A DNA stretch of 64,000 nucleotides from Providencia hangzhouensis (GCF_029193595.2 NZ_CP135052.1:4092001-4156000); one strand, 5' to 3'; positions 1 to 8,433 are shown, numbered from the stretch's first letter. Notes: generated by a model from the sequence alone, not told the origin. Numbers and translations are program-made.

Positions 1-245
1 TGAATGGTCATCTGATGTTGCTGCTGTGGATTTAACTCACCGGAACGCAACATATTTTCTAACTGATCTATAAACAGTGGGAAAGCATTTTCCAGGCTTT
101 GTAGCTGCTCTGGGCTAAAGCTTCCCGTAAAACCAGCCCTGTCAGCCAGGTAATGCAGCCGGTTGCCTTCCTGGACTAATCTTGCGCCAAATCGTGGGGT
201 GATATCGCTTTGTAGCCCCCATTCATGGGATAGTGTGAATGGCAT
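1..245 (-). CDS. cbeA: CbeA/YeeU/YafW-family antitoxin, partial
   Basis: The translated N-terminal 81 residues contain FGARLVQEGNRLHYLADRAG and, further on, an SGELNP motif. I recognise both from the E. coli CbeA (YeeU), YfjZ and YafW family. In E. coli these proteins are antitoxins of the CbtA family of cytoskeleton inhibitors and act by stabilising MreB/FtsZ polymers (type IV toxin-antitoxin). The start ATG lies 12 bases after the radC-like stop codon, so the two are probably cotranscribed. The gene runs off the window edge, losing roughly the last third. A CbtA toxin gene would be expected next, outside the window. Confidence 0.88.
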   Translation of the reverse strand, partial: MPFTLSHEWGLQSDITPRFGARLVQEGNRLHYLADRAGFTGSFSPEQLQSLENAFPLFIDQLENMLRSGELNPQQQHQMTI

Positions 246-257
246 GAAAACCTCCGT

Positions 258-728
258 TTAAAGCAAACCCTGCTCAGCAAAAGAAACCACTTCATTCCCA
301 ACAACCAAATGATCCAACACTCGCACTTCTACCAGTGCTAACGCTTTCACTATCCGCTGAGTAATGTGTTTATCCTGCTGACTGATTTCTGTCGTACCTG
401 ACGGATGGTTATGAGCCAGAATGACTGCAGCAGCATTGTGCTTCAATGCCAATTTAACCACTTCGCGGGGATGAACTTCGGTTTGGCTGAGTGTGCCGGT
501 AAACAGTGTTTCGCACCCCAGCAGGCAGTGCTGATTATCGAGATACAACACCATAAAAACTTCACGCTCCTGATGAGCCATCTGCAATTGCAGCCAGATT
601 TTAGTGAAGCTGGTGGAAGTAAATGGCTCACTCGGTTGACGCTGATATTTCTCCACCAGTCGTAACGCCCGACGAATGATGCGTTGCTCTCGTGCAGGAA
701 ATACCGGGGATAAATTGAATACAGACAT
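258..728 (-). CDS. RadC-like JAB/MPN-domain protein (YeeS/YkfG family)
   Basis: This 156-residue protein has the RadC-family JAB/MPN metalloprotease-like fold. The signature HxHx(n)D cluster is visible as [14 protein letters not shown] near residue 105, and there is an upstream helical region typical of YeeS/YkfG. It is about the length of island-borne RadC-like proteins and shorter than chromosomal RadC. The function of these accessory copies is not established; the old DNA-repair assignment is not well supported. A good ribosome site (AAGGAG) lies before the ATG. It is followed closely by the CbeA-like gene, the order seen in CP4-6 and CP4-44. Confidence 0.9.
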   Translation of the reverse strand: MSVFNLSPVFPAREQRIIRRALRLVEKYQRQPSEPFTSTSFTKIWLQLQMAHQEREVFMVLYLDNQHCLLGCETLFTGTLSQTEVHPREVVKLALKHNAAAVILAHNHPSGTTEISQQDKHITQRIVKALALVEVRVLDHLVVGNEVVSFAEQGLL

Positions 729-744
729 ATTTGCTCCTTAAAAC

Positions 745-773
745 AAAAAGCCTCGCCGGTTTATTGGCAAGGC
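745..773 (-). terminator. Rho-independent terminator after the DUF932 gene
   Basis: Read on the minus strand, GCCTTGCC and GGCGAGGC form an 8-bp stem (one G-U pair) followed by a T-run. It lies between the DUF932 gene stop and the radC-like start, so it should end transcripts coming from the DUF932 gene. Confidence 0.7.
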
Positions 774-798
774 CTGAGGGAAGGGATAATAAAAAGGT

Positions 799-1620
799 TC
801 ATGAGGCAAGCTGCAGCATATTCTCAGCCATCACCCACAGAGCACGGTTAAGCTTCACATCACCGTCGATGCCTTTTACAGCACGAGTATGGGTACGTTT
901 GCCTTTGGTGGTTCGTCCAGACAGGCCGCCTTTAATCAGGTTTTCCTGAATGCGCTGATAAGTGGTCCACAGGTCGTTACTTTCATCCTGCCAGCGGCGC
1001 GGGGATAGGATTTGCGATTCCGTCACCGGCTGATGCTCTTCACCAAAGCGATAGGTTAATGCCGCTTTCGCCATCGCCTGCTGTGCTGGCGGAGTTAACA
1101 TTAGCGACTGCATAGCATAGCGTTTCTCTTCTACACGATCAAATATTCCCAGTACTTCATACGCTCCTTCAATCACTTTACCCACTACATCCCCTTTATG
1201 AGGGACTCGCACTTCACCTAACACATCACCGTACACCAAACCGTTGGAACACACGGCTCTAAAGAGCCCCGGCAACATTTGGTAGCTGCTTGAACCGTCA
1301 TGGCTATTAAGCAGAATAATTTCAGGGACTTGTACGCCAGTGATTTGATCATGTCGCCGAAGTCGTAACATATGCTTAGTATGTTCTCGACGGCTGGCAT
1401 CACGTACACGAGTTTGACAAGCAAAGAACGGATAAAAGCCTTCTTTTTGAAGGCTATCGAGTAAGGTAATGGTTGGAATATAAGTGTATCGCTCACTTCT
1501 GGACTTATGTTTTTCTTCAGAGAAAACACTCGGTACAGTACGAAATAATTCTTCGATGGTAAGTGGACGGTCACGACGGATACTATTAGCAGAACCAAAG
1601 CGCGAAGCTAATAAACTCAT
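799..1620 (-). CDS. DUF932 protein (YfjQ/YafZ family)
   Basis: This 273-residue protein begins LLASRFGSANSIRRDRPL and contains SRREHTKHMLRLRR, both recognisable from E. coli YfjQ and YafZ of the CP4-57 and CP4-6 elements (DUF932). Its biochemical role is unknown; family members sit on plasmids and islands beside antirestriction and RadC-like genes. The reading frame could start seven codons earlier. I chose the internal ATG because AGGAGC lies just before it and it matches the family N-terminus. It starts 13 bases after the ArdB/KlcA stop, so they form an operon. Confidence 0.85.
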   Translation of the reverse strand: MSLLASRFGSANSIRRDRPLTIEELFRTVPSVFSEEKHKSRSERYTYIPTITLLDSLQKEGFYPFFACQTRVRDASRREHTKHMLRLRRHDQITGVQVPEIILLNSHDGSSSYQMLPGLFRAVCSNGLVYGDVLGEVRVPHKGDVVGKVIEGAYEVLGIFDRVEEKRYAMQSLMLTPPAQQAMAKAALTYRFGEEHQPVTESQILSPRRWQDESNDLWTTYQRIQENLIKGGLSGRTTKGKRTHTRAVKGIDGDVKLNRALWVMAENMLQLAS

Positions 1621-1633
1621 GATAGGCTCCTGA

Positions 1634-2059
1634 TTAATCAATTAAGTGAAAAATGGCAGCGGATTCGGAATGTTGTGAAGCGTAGTCACGTAACTGATAA
1701 AAGCGGTCGCACATCACTTCGCTTTCTGTTTGGAATGACCAGATGCTGTACAGGATTAGACACACTGCAATGCCTGCCGCCTCTTGGCTCACGGTGGCTT
1801 CATTGCCATTATGCATGTTGAATAGGGTTAAGATGTCTGCGTTGATATCAGGGTAGATAAAGGCTCCCCCATTACTGAGCACGCCATACTCCCAGTAACC
1901 GCCATGATACTCATCACAGAATTGGCCCATCGTGGTGAAGATCACTACTTCAAAGGTGGTCCAGCCTTTCACACCACCAAAATGGTTGAGCCAAAAATCA
2001 AGGTGTTGTTCATCAGGGACTAATTCCATTGTGATAGCGGATTCGGTTGAATGATTCAT
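1634..2059 (-). CDS. ArdB/KlcA-family antirestriction protein
   Basis: This 141-residue protein matches the ArdB/KlcA family (YafX in CP4-6): NHFGGVKGWTTFEV, an acidic centre with CDEYHGGYWEY, and NGGAFIYPD. ArdB/KlcA proteins inhibit type I restriction enzymes in vivo without mimicking DNA as closely as ArdA. The start at 2059 is preferred over one five codons upstream because GGAG is spaced nine bases before it. The context is striking: the same island encodes a complete type I restriction system 12 kb away. An rho-independent terminator sits directly upstream, so the gene probably has its own promoter or depends on readthrough. Confidence 0.88.
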   Translation of the reverse strand: MNHSTESAITMELVPDEQHLDFWLNHFGGVKGWTTFEVVIFTTMGQFCDEYHGGYWEYGVLSNGGAFIYPDINADILTLFNMHNGNEATVSQEAAGIAVCLILYSIWSFQTESEVMCDRFYQLRDYASQHSESAAIFHLID

Positions 2060-2090
2060 AAGTTGAGACTCCATTAAAAAGAAATAAAAA

Positions 2091-2120
2091 AGCGCCAGTC
2101 CCGTTAAGGACTGGCGCTTG
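2091..2120 (-). terminator. Strong hairpin terminator upstream of the ArdB-like gene
   Basis: AAGCGCCAGTCC and GGACTGGCGCTT form a perfect 12-bp stem with a 6-base loop. On the minus strand it is followed by a T-rich tract, so it should stop transcripts arriving from the genes at 2,629 to 4,119. It is also close enough to the ArdB-like start to act as an attenuator. Confidence 0.75.
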
Positions 2121-2628
2121 ATGTCATCAATGCTTTGTTAATTTAAGAAGCTAAAAGAAAAAGCTCCACAGGGATTTAGCAATGGATACGATGCTATTTT
2201 TGACAGTACTGATCGTATGTTTTATCAGTGGGGGAAATGGAATGATATCGACTATGGTATTGATGATATCACTGATAAGTTGTTCAAAATCATTAAGTAA
2301 AAGGATTTCTACAGAGATGGTTCTATAAGTTGAGTGTAGTTGCCTAGCGATGCCACTACAGACTTCTGCGGGTAATATCTGTATGAGTTGGCCTGTGAAT
2401 TCAGTAGGTTATAGTCTTCTATCGCAGACACGACTATCACAGGATGATGTAGCTTAAATGTGGTAATCACTGTTTGTATTTTTATATCAAGTTAGTAACT
2501 TGTTTAGGGATGGCTGGTGGTACTCCTTATCTCGGTCAAATATCTCGAGAACCACATCAGTGGCTTCAATGACTTTCAGGGGACAGGAGCAGTGATTCAG
2601 GTCGTCTGTTGTAAAAGCCTCAACGGCA
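2121..2628 (-). other. Gene-free stretch with possible decayed coding remnants
   Basis: No intact gene is visible. On the minus strand, three consecutive stop-free segments in different frames read as protein-like but lack start codons. One of about 55 codons follows directly from the frame overlapping the 2,629 gene and ends near 2,485. One ends near 2,320 (contains VVSAIEDYNLL), and one ends near 2,155 (contains IINTIVDIIPFPPL). They could be remnants of one or two frameshifted genes or chance open frames. Confidence 0.35.
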
Positions 2629-2841
2629 TCAGATACTGTCAAGGATCCGCAGAATACGAGTCATCAACGCCGTTATCAACTCGGTGAAAAACACCGTAAC
2701 CGCTTCTCTGGCTATATTGATATAATCGTCATCATAGCCAGCTTGGCGAAAGTGAGTTTCAATAAACTGCTGTGCCTGACGGGCTCCGTACCCGTTAAGA
2801 ACCTTGCCTAAAGCAGTGATAAGCATTTTCAAAAAGGACAT
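2629..2841 (-). CDS. Small hypothetical protein, 70 residues
   Basis: I do not recognise the family. The product is largely helical in appearance, with hydrophobic segments at both ends around a charged middle (FRQAGYDDDYINIAREA). A reasonable ribosome site (AAGG, 7 bases before the ATG) supports translation. The stop overlaps a further open frame continuing downstream in the minus direction, so the protein may once have been longer. It lies just downstream of the secreted-protein gene and may share its transcript. Confidence 0.5.
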   Translation of the reverse strand: MSFLKMLITALGKVLNGYGARQAQQFIETHFRQAGYDDDYINIAREAVTVFFTELITALMTRILRILDSI

Positions 2842-2942
2842 AGTGAAACCTTAGAGCTACCAGTAGTAGCCTGCAATAAAAAACGTAGGGGGGATGTGAG
2901 CACATCCGTTTCAGACAAAACGGATGTTGTGAGGCGTTGATA

Positions 2943-3416
2943 CTAATCCGCAGTGAGGGTTGTACAGACTGACATATCAGCGAGTACCTTATGAATATTG
3001 CTGGCGGAGGGGGTGAAACGGGCTACTTTTTTGTTGTTAATCCAGACTTCAAACGATGTTGCTTTTCTAACAGCATCAATGAATGATATCCATGCATTAT
3101 CCCCATTACGCCAGCCTAAAGACGGGGGAACACCATACTGTTCATCGCCGGTAACCAGCGTGATCTGGGTATTTTCGTCATGTGAACTCAGTATTCTTCC
3201 ATCCGGCAATGTGACCAGTACACTGTGTTGTAACACCTGAGTATCATCGGGATTACTGGTACAGCTAATGTTCAACTGAGTATCCTGTGAATCGGTGATG
3301 ATATACTCAAACACACCCATGCCGTAGCCGGAACCCCAGATGTTGGGTACGGCATAAGCGGTGGGGACAGCACTCAGCAGCCCAGCTGTGAGTGCAAGAG
3401 ATGATAATATTTTCAT
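2943..3416 (-). CDS. Secreted protein of unknown function
   Basis: The 157-residue product starts with a clear Sec signal peptide (MKILSSLALTAGLLSAVPTAYA, cleavage after AYA expected). The mature part of about 135 residues has two cysteines that could form a periplasmic disulphide, and its alternating pattern suggests beta structure. AAGGAG precedes the ATG. I recognise no domain. It follows the lipoprotein gene at 3,490 to 4,119 on the same strand with a 73-base gap, suggesting a cotranscribed pair of envelope proteins carried as island cargo. Confidence 0.7.
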   Translation of the reverse strand: MKILSSLALTAGLLSAVPTAYAVPNIWGSGYGMGVFEYIITDSQDTQLNISCTSNPDDTQVLQHSVLVTLPDGRILSSHDENTQITLVTGDEQYGVPPSLGWRNGDNAWISFIDAVRKATSFEVWINNKKVARFTPSASNIHKVLADMSVCTTLTAD

Positions 3417-3489
3417 GGTCTCTCCTTAATTATTACCGATAATTTAAATAGTTAATGACCGTATTTATATTCAGAGCCTTACCCCTGAT

Positions 3490-4119
3490 TTATCGTGTGC
3501 GAAACATAGACAGAATATCGATAGAATAAAAATTATTTAATGATAACTCTCCCCGCTGAGCTGCATACACTCTTGCTATAGGGCGTAATAATTTATCTCC
3601 AATATGATTAATTACCCGGCTCACCTCTGGCGTATTACTGACTTCAGTCACCACCTGTCCCTTTGACTGATAGAGAGTATATTCTACCGTACCCGTGACT
3701 TGCCTAGTGTTTGCCATATCAATAGCGGTTTTATTCACATTCGCGATAAAACTTTTATTATTCTTGTAGCTGGGTTCTTTCATCGCCCTTTGGTTAATAT
3801 CATCAATCCGCTGTTTTAAATTGTTATTTTCATCATCGGATAGCATGGCTGTGAGATGCACTTTGCAAGTTAACGATTTAACATTCGGATTGCTATCAAT
3901 AGCGATAGGGTTATCCCAAGTTATCTTCACCGCATGACTCGTTAAACCAGACTGACCGTATGGGTGGAATGTTCTGAAGTCGACTTTATTTAAAGAGTTA
4001 CTGACAATAACCTCGTTAACTGATTTTAGTACCTCTTCGTTTTCACACGAAAAATTATCTCCACATCCCGTTAGGGTAGATACGACTAGAAGAAATATCG
4101 CTGATTTAAACATTTTCAT
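3490..4119 (-). CDS. Putative lipoprotein, YafY/YfjS-like position
   Basis: The 209-residue product has a lipoprotein signal peptide with lipobox LTGC and Cys19 as the likely lipidation site. The next residue is Gly, so the inner-membrane retention signal (Asp at +2) is absent, and sorting to the outer membrane would be expected. The CP4-6 and CP4-57 islands carry lipoproteins (YafY, YfjS) at a similar place, but I cannot confirm homology by eye. AAGGA lies seven bases before the chosen ATG. Function unknown. Confidence 0.7.
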   Translation of the reverse strand: MKMFKSAIFLLVVSTLTGCGDNFSCENEEVLKSVNEVIVSNSLNKVDFRTFHPYGQSGLTSHAVKITWDNPIAIDSNPNVKSLTCKVHLTAMLSDDENNNLKQRIDDINQRAMKEPSYKNNKSFIANVNKTAIDMANTRQVTGTVEYTLYQSKGQVVTEVSNTPEVSRVINHIGDKLLRPIARVYAAQRGELSLNNFYSIDILSMFRTR

Positions 4120-4229
4120 TTAATAATCCTTGATCAGAATAAATTGATTTTTTGAGGAGCAGGGTGATCAGATATTTCATTTCTTCTTTTTAAAGAGACT
4201 TTGAATATACCTGCAGAGTGATAATGAAT

Positions 4230-5555
4230 TTATTTATGAATAATCCCGCTGATGTAATCAAAATGAGGAAGAGCACGCATAAATCTCGGGTCCTGCAGGA
4301 TACGATCAATATGCCTGTTCCGTGCAAAATTGCTGGTGGTCATCACCACATCGGTAATTGCAGAGAGGGTAAAAACTTGAATACGATCCTTTGATACCGC
4401 CGCCAGATACCACTCTCCGTCGTGGCAGATGAGTCTGTAAGGTGCGATTGATGACTGAAGATGTTTCCGATGCAGGAAACGTATAAGGCGGTTACGGATG
4501 ATGGCCTGAACAATGACCTGAAAACCACCAAATAATTCAGGAGCCTGCCGTGGCGGATCATTCCAGATAATACAAGGTGAGCCCTGGCGGTTATCGAGTA
4601 GTACTGAAAGCAGTTTAGGATCCAGAACCGGAAAATAATGTGCCACGCTGGTTATCTGGGCAAAGCGCAGAATATCACTATTGGTTCGGAAAGGTCCTCG
4701 TGCATCACGGAGACTAACGTGACCGTCGATATATTCAGTGTCGAGATAACGTAGACGCTCACGCAGGTCGCGCTGCACCGTGCGGCCAGAAACGCCAAAC
4801 TCTTGTGCCAGTTGACTAATATTGAGTGATTCCCCCATAAAGAGGCGGCTGACAAGTATAGCAAGACGTATGGCTAACCGGTCATAGCGGTGTTCCTGTT
4901 TAGGCATGATAAGTGCTCCCTGCAGAAAATAGCCGGACCAGCCAGCGGTCGGCAAAAAGTGGATTAACGGGAAATATGTCGCTGATAGAGTCAGGTCACG
5001 ATAATGCAGACCAGTATGGTGATTCGGTACGCCGAGCCAGAAATGTTGAAAATCATTTATGCTGAAAAAAGAGGTTCGTAACTCTGCCTGTACTAACATG
5101 ATGGTAAGTTGATGTGTTGGATTGGTCAGATCAAGTCGCATATTGCGGGAAAAGGTAGCCAGCTCTTCTTGGGTCATCTGGTCCAAGCTCTTCCCAAGTA
5201 CTTTCAATAGCAGAGTGAGTTCAATGGCTTCGGTGGAATTTTTTACGTTGTAGTTCACCTCGAGCTTGTCGTATTCATCTTCAAGGATTTCCCTGTAAGC
5301 TACTCCTTGCCGCAGAAGGGCCAAACTCATCAAGGTATTCACGCCATAGCACTGAATCTCAGCAGCTATCTGTTGCCAATAACACCGATGTTCAGCTTTT
5401 AGTAAATGGTACTCAATGGTGCTGGTTAAGCTCTCAGCCCTAAGGGTATCACCGTCACGGGGGGCTGTGGTAAGAATGAAAGCCAGCGATTGTAGTTTTT
5501 CATTACTACATTGGCCCAGTAGATGTAAATCAGGAGCGTGGCGGTAAACAGCCAT
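4230..5555 (-). CDS. WYL-domain transcriptional regulator with YaaW-like N-terminal domain
   Basis: The 441-residue protein looks like a fusion. Residues about 5 to 135 resemble the N-terminal part of E. coli YaaW (UPF0174/DUF3944): a DL..L..CS.E.L motif, a WQ.IA.E.Q.(Y/F)G motif and a YREIL motif in the same order. Residues about 225 to 441 resemble island regulator YfjR: a winged helix-turn-helix (LAQEFGVSGRTVQRDLRERL) then a WYL domain (YRLICHDGEWYLAAVS). WYL domains bind nucleic-acid or nucleotide ligands and often control defence genes. A link to the downstream defence cluster is inference. Divergent or autoregulatory control is plausible. Confidence 0.82.
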   Translation of the reverse strand: MAVYRHAPDLHLLGQCSNEKLQSLAFILTTAPRDGDTLRAESLTSTIEYHLLKAEHRCYWQQIAAEIQCYGVNTLMSLALLRQGVAYREILEDEYDKLEVNYNVKNSTEAIELTLLLKVLGKSLDQMTQEELATFSRNMRLDLTNPTHQLTIMLVQAELRTSFFSINDFQHFWLGVPNHHTGLHYRDLTLSATYFPLIHFLPTAGWSGYFLQGALIMPKQEHRYDRLAIRLAILVSRLFMGESLNISQLAQEFGVSGRTVQRDLRERLRYLDTEYIDGHVSLRDARGPFRTNSDILRFAQITSVAHYFPVLDPKLLSVLLDNRQGSPCIIWNDPPRQAPELFGGFQVIVQAIIRNRLIRFLHRKHLQSSIAPYRLICHDGEWYLAAVSKDRIQVFTLSAITDVVMTTSNFARNRHIDRILQDPRFMRALPHFDYISGIIHK

Positions 5556-5766
5556 TGCTTGCCCTCAGTCAGTATGGTGGAAAGACCATACTGTAAGGGA
5601 GTGTGTTGCGCAGATATGTCTTATGAAATGGTGAATTTTTATGCGGATGGCGTTGAATGCGACACTGAGTGTCATAGTCCCGTGACAACTACGACTAAAA
5701 CATACACATTGAGGTCGGGAAGTGCCGTCATCCATTATGATGATATATATCTGATTTTATAATGAA

Positions 5767-6753
5767 TTACTGCATTTGTTCGAACAAAGACTGTATAGCC
5801 ATATCCATCAGTTCTGAGTGGTCCATACTGTGTTTTTTTGATAATTCCTTAAGCATCCTGATGCTTTCTTTGCTCAAGCCGAGAAGTTCGGCAGTCTGTT
5901 TTTTATCCGTCTCTTTTCTTTTTTCACGTACCTTCTTTTGTGACCAAGCTTTAGTCAACGAGGTGACTAACTCTTTAAAATTATCTTCTCTTGTAAGCAG
6001 ATAAAGCTGTGTGATTAATGCGTATTTATTATCACTCTCCGTGAGAGGTTCTAAATCAGCCAGGAACATATTCTTTTTCTTTAAGTAACAAATTGAAAAA
6101 TAAACCGACTCTTTGCTTTTCATCAAAGAGGTGACATTGACCTCACGCCTGCATATCTCTTTACCTCTCTTGTAGTTACAGGATAAATGTGAAATCAGAA
6201 GATTTATTTCAGTATTTTTGAATGGCAACAAACTTAAGAAGGTCAAAATGGATTTATAGCGTTCTTTATGTCCGCCTACTACCCTGGGCAGACAAAATGC
6301 ATCAGAAACGTATTGAGCTTGCGGATTATCCCCCACATCACTGTAGCGATGTATATTATCCGCTCTAAGTAGTTTAAACACATCTCTCCATCTGAGCTGC
6401 ATCAGGTTCCACCAGAAATAGTGGCATGCCTCGATATCATTTTTAAGCCATACAATACAACTATCTGAGAAAGCGTCACTTTCTACATCTTTTACAAGTT
6501 TATTTATCTTATCAAAAGGAGATTTCATTTTATCAGAAGCAACACCAGAACAAATAAAACCTATTAATTCCGAGGCATTGTTGACTATCTGAGGGAAAAT
6601 TGAGTTTGCTACTGTTATATTGAGCGAGATTAATATGCGCCCGAGCAGAGACAATGGAAAGGTTGAAAGATATTCCCTTATCAGCATTGGTTCATCTCCT
6701 GCCAATTCCTGCGCAACTTTGATTCTCATCCTTTTTATACGCTCATCACTCAT
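5767..6753 (-). CDS. Hypothetical protein with possible RHH-like C-terminus
   Basis: The 328-residue protein is not one I recognise. The N-terminal and middle parts are helical and mixed, with several Trp and Cys residues. The last 45 residues follow a lysine/glutamate-rich linker (REKRKETDKKQTAEL) and look like a short strand plus two helices, as in ribbon-helix-helix DNA-binding proteins. The start at 6753 is chosen because AAGG is eight bases upstream; the ATG two codons earlier has almost no spacing. It is divergent from the Gp2-type gene and lies upstream of the WYL regulator on the same strand. Confidence 0.65.
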   Translation of the reverse strand: MSDERIKRMRIKVAQELAGDEPMLIREYLSTFPLSLLGRILISLNITVANSIFPQIVNNASELIGFICSGVASDKMKSPFDKINKLVKDVESDAFSDSCIVWLKNDIEACHYFWWNLMQLRWRDVFKLLRADNIHRYSDVGDNPQAQYVSDAFCLPRVVGGHKERYKSILTFLSLLPFKNTEINLLISHLSCNYKRGKEICRREVNVTSLMKSKESVYFSICYLKKKNMFLADLEPLTESDNKYALITQLYLLTREDNFKELVTSLTKAWSQKKVREKRKETDKKQTAELLGLSKESIRMLKELSKKHSMDHSELMDMAIQSLFEQMQ

Positions 6754-7249
6754 GTTCATTTCCTTCTCTCAAGCCTCCTTTTAGGATAACTTAAACCAAG
6801 GTGTTAATGAAGATTTTTCATGTTAAAAATGATGGTTTATATAGGAAAAAATAAGGAAAAAACGTTCCGTTCATAGCGCATAATCCCTGTAAATACGGGG
6901 GGGAAATGGTACTTTAGTGACATAGTTAGCAATTCCCGCTTACAAAGGTAACTCCAGAGTGACTGAAGGACCAGCCAGTAGCACGTTGATGGTGCATGGC
7001 CCCCCGGATGCACACACGTTACATAGCATAAGCTGTCGGATTGGTAATATATATACCTGACACATCCTTTCTCTTTGTTACGCTTAAAGCTATGGGTTAC
7101 CTTCCTAATCCTTCTGTAATCAGAAATGATTTAATCAAGATAGGTTGAAACATCAAATCTCAGTTTTAATTATCTGAAGCATTATTTTTAAGAGTATTTT
7201 TTTACAGCTCCAGTCATTGATGTGAAAAAAAACACTGGAGATTTCCATA
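6754..7249. other. Divergent intergenic region, no gene seen
   Basis: This 496-base stretch separates the divergent 328-residue gene and the Gp2-type gene. It is AT-rich at both ends with a GC-rich centre (a C6 run near 7,002). It must hold both promoters. In satellite elements a replication origin can sit near Gp2/AlpA genes, but I see no convincing iteron array here. Confidence 0.5.
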
Positions 7250-7819
7250 ATGAATTACATCTCTAATCCTTTCTGGCAACAACGTATTACCGACACCTTC
7301 CTGAACGCCATTAAGGCTTATCCGCGAGTATTAATGCTGAGGGTTGATCTACGACTACCCAATGCTCCAGCAGCTACAGATGCTGCTGTTATCTCCCGAT
7401 TTATAGACTCCCTGAAAGTAAAGATTGCAGCGTATCTGCTTCGTAAACACCGCGAGGGCAACCGAAAACGCATGACCGACCTGCGTTATATCTGGGCAAG
7501 GGAATATGGAGAACGCAACGGTAAAAAGCATTACCACGTAGTGTTATTGCTTAATCGTGAAGTCTGGTGTTCCGCAGGTAACTATAACGATCCGTCTTCA
7601 CTGGCAGGGTTAATCAAACAGGCGTGGTGTAGCGCCTTACGGGTGAGTAATTCGGAGTATGCAACGCTGGCACACTTTCCGGAAAGCCCGGTGTACTGGA
7701 TTGACCGCGGGAATAATGAGCAACTACAGGAGGCATTAGTACGGGCTTCATATCTTGCAAAAGACTATACCAAAGTTACCGGTGATGGCGAACGTAATTT
7801 GGGATGCAGTCAACGCTGA
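7250..7819 (+). CDS. Inovirus Gp2-type protein (YfjJ/YagK family)
   Basis: The 189-residue protein matches the island family annotated as inovirus-type Gp2. Hallmarks are VLMLRVDLRLP near the N-terminus, a HYHVVLLLNR motif with the paired histidines of HUH replication initiators, and the terminal YLAKDYTKVTGDGERNLGCS. Phage Gp2 is a rolling-circle nickase. Island versions such as YfjJ/YagK are shorter, and whether they still nick DNA is unknown. GGAG (in CTGGAGATTTCC) precedes the start. The AlpA gene follows 156 bases later on the same strand. Confidence 0.87.
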   Translation: MNYISNPFWQQRITDTFLNAIKAYPRVLMLRVDLRLPNAPAATDAAVISRFIDSLKVKIAAYLLRKHREGNRKRMTDLRYIWAREYGERNGKKHYHVVLLLNREVWCSAGNYNDPSSLAGLIKQAWCSALRVSNSEYATLAHFPESPVYWIDRGNNEQLQEALVRASYLAKDYTKVTGDGERNLGCSQR

Positions 7820-7975
7820 TTTTTCCGTCAAGATTCGCCCCAGCCTATCGGGGCCGATAAGGCTCTCAGGTATTTTTTTACTGGCAATCCCTATCCTCTG
7901 AAGGAGTACTGGCGTGCAATAGAACTCAACCACGCCGGACTCCTCCCATCATTAATTTTCAGAGGGAGATATTCC

Positions 7976-8203
7976 ATGGCTACTATCAATAACCCCATTC
8001 TTAGTGCTGAAGACCCACTTATAGACATGACTTTTATCACTACATATACAGGCATGACCGACAAATGGTTTTATAAACTTATTCAGGACGGAGTTTTCCC
8101 AAAACCCATCAAGCTGGGACGTAGCTCACGTTGGTTTAAAAGCGAAGTGGAAACCTGGGTGCTACAGCGTGTTGCTGACTCGCGGCGGATAGAAAAATTA
8201 TGA
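7976..8203 (+). CDS. alpA: AlpA-family DNA-binding regulator
   Basis: This 75-residue protein has the compact winged helix-turn-helix of AlpA: TYTGMTDKWFYKLIQDG followed by the typical FPKPIKLGRSSRW wing. AlpA proteins activate excision of CP4-57-like islands by raising integrase expression; P4 Vis is related. GAGGGAG precedes the ATG. Here it probably links the replication gene upstream with control of the distant integrase near the tRNA, which is inference from the family. Confidence 0.9.
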   Translation: MATINNPILSAEDPLIDMTFITTYTGMTDKWFYKLIQDGVFPKPIKLGRSSRWFKSEVETWVLQRVADSRRIEKL

Positions 8204-8257
8204 AACGTACTACGGTATGAAAACTGGGATTATTTACCACTTCCATACCGAGGATAA

Positions 8258-8294
8258 GCATAAGCGTCAATACAGGGCGTATTGACGCTTATGC
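8258..8294. repeat. Perfect 16-bp inverted repeat
   Basis: GCATAAGCGTCAATAC and GTATTGACGCTTATGC form an uninterrupted 16-bp stem with a 5-base loop (AGGGC). It lies between the AlpA gene and the convergent defence cluster. There is no T-run, so it is not a classic intrinsic terminator. A bidirectional barrier, a protein-binding site or a replication structure are all possible. Confidence 0.8.
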
Positions 8295-8314
8295 AGAAGT
8301 TATATTTACTTTCC

Positions 8315-8422
8315 ATGGAAGAAGAACGACGACAGCTGAAAGACTGCTTTGTGCTCATCCTGCACATGTACCTACAGCCGGGCTGTCCGGGTTTTGCCCC
8401 TGCCCAGCTCCTGCATAAGTAA
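8315..8422 (+). CDS. Possible small ORF, 35 residues
   Basis: An ATG-started frame encodes MEEERRQLKDCFVLILHMYL and continues to a stop just before the convergent DUF262 gene. An alternative in-frame ATG lies inside the inverted repeat at 8,291. No convincing ribosome site is present. It may be a real small island protein downstream of AlpA or chance; I recognise nothing. Confidence 0.3.
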   Translation: MEEERRQLKDCFVLILHMYLQPGCPGFAPAQLLHK

Positions 8423-8433
8423 CTAGTACAGTG

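Noticed and set aside
5538..5762. Plus-strand 74-residue ORF
   Set aside because: It overlaps the start of the WYL gene, has no ribosome site and no recognisable features.
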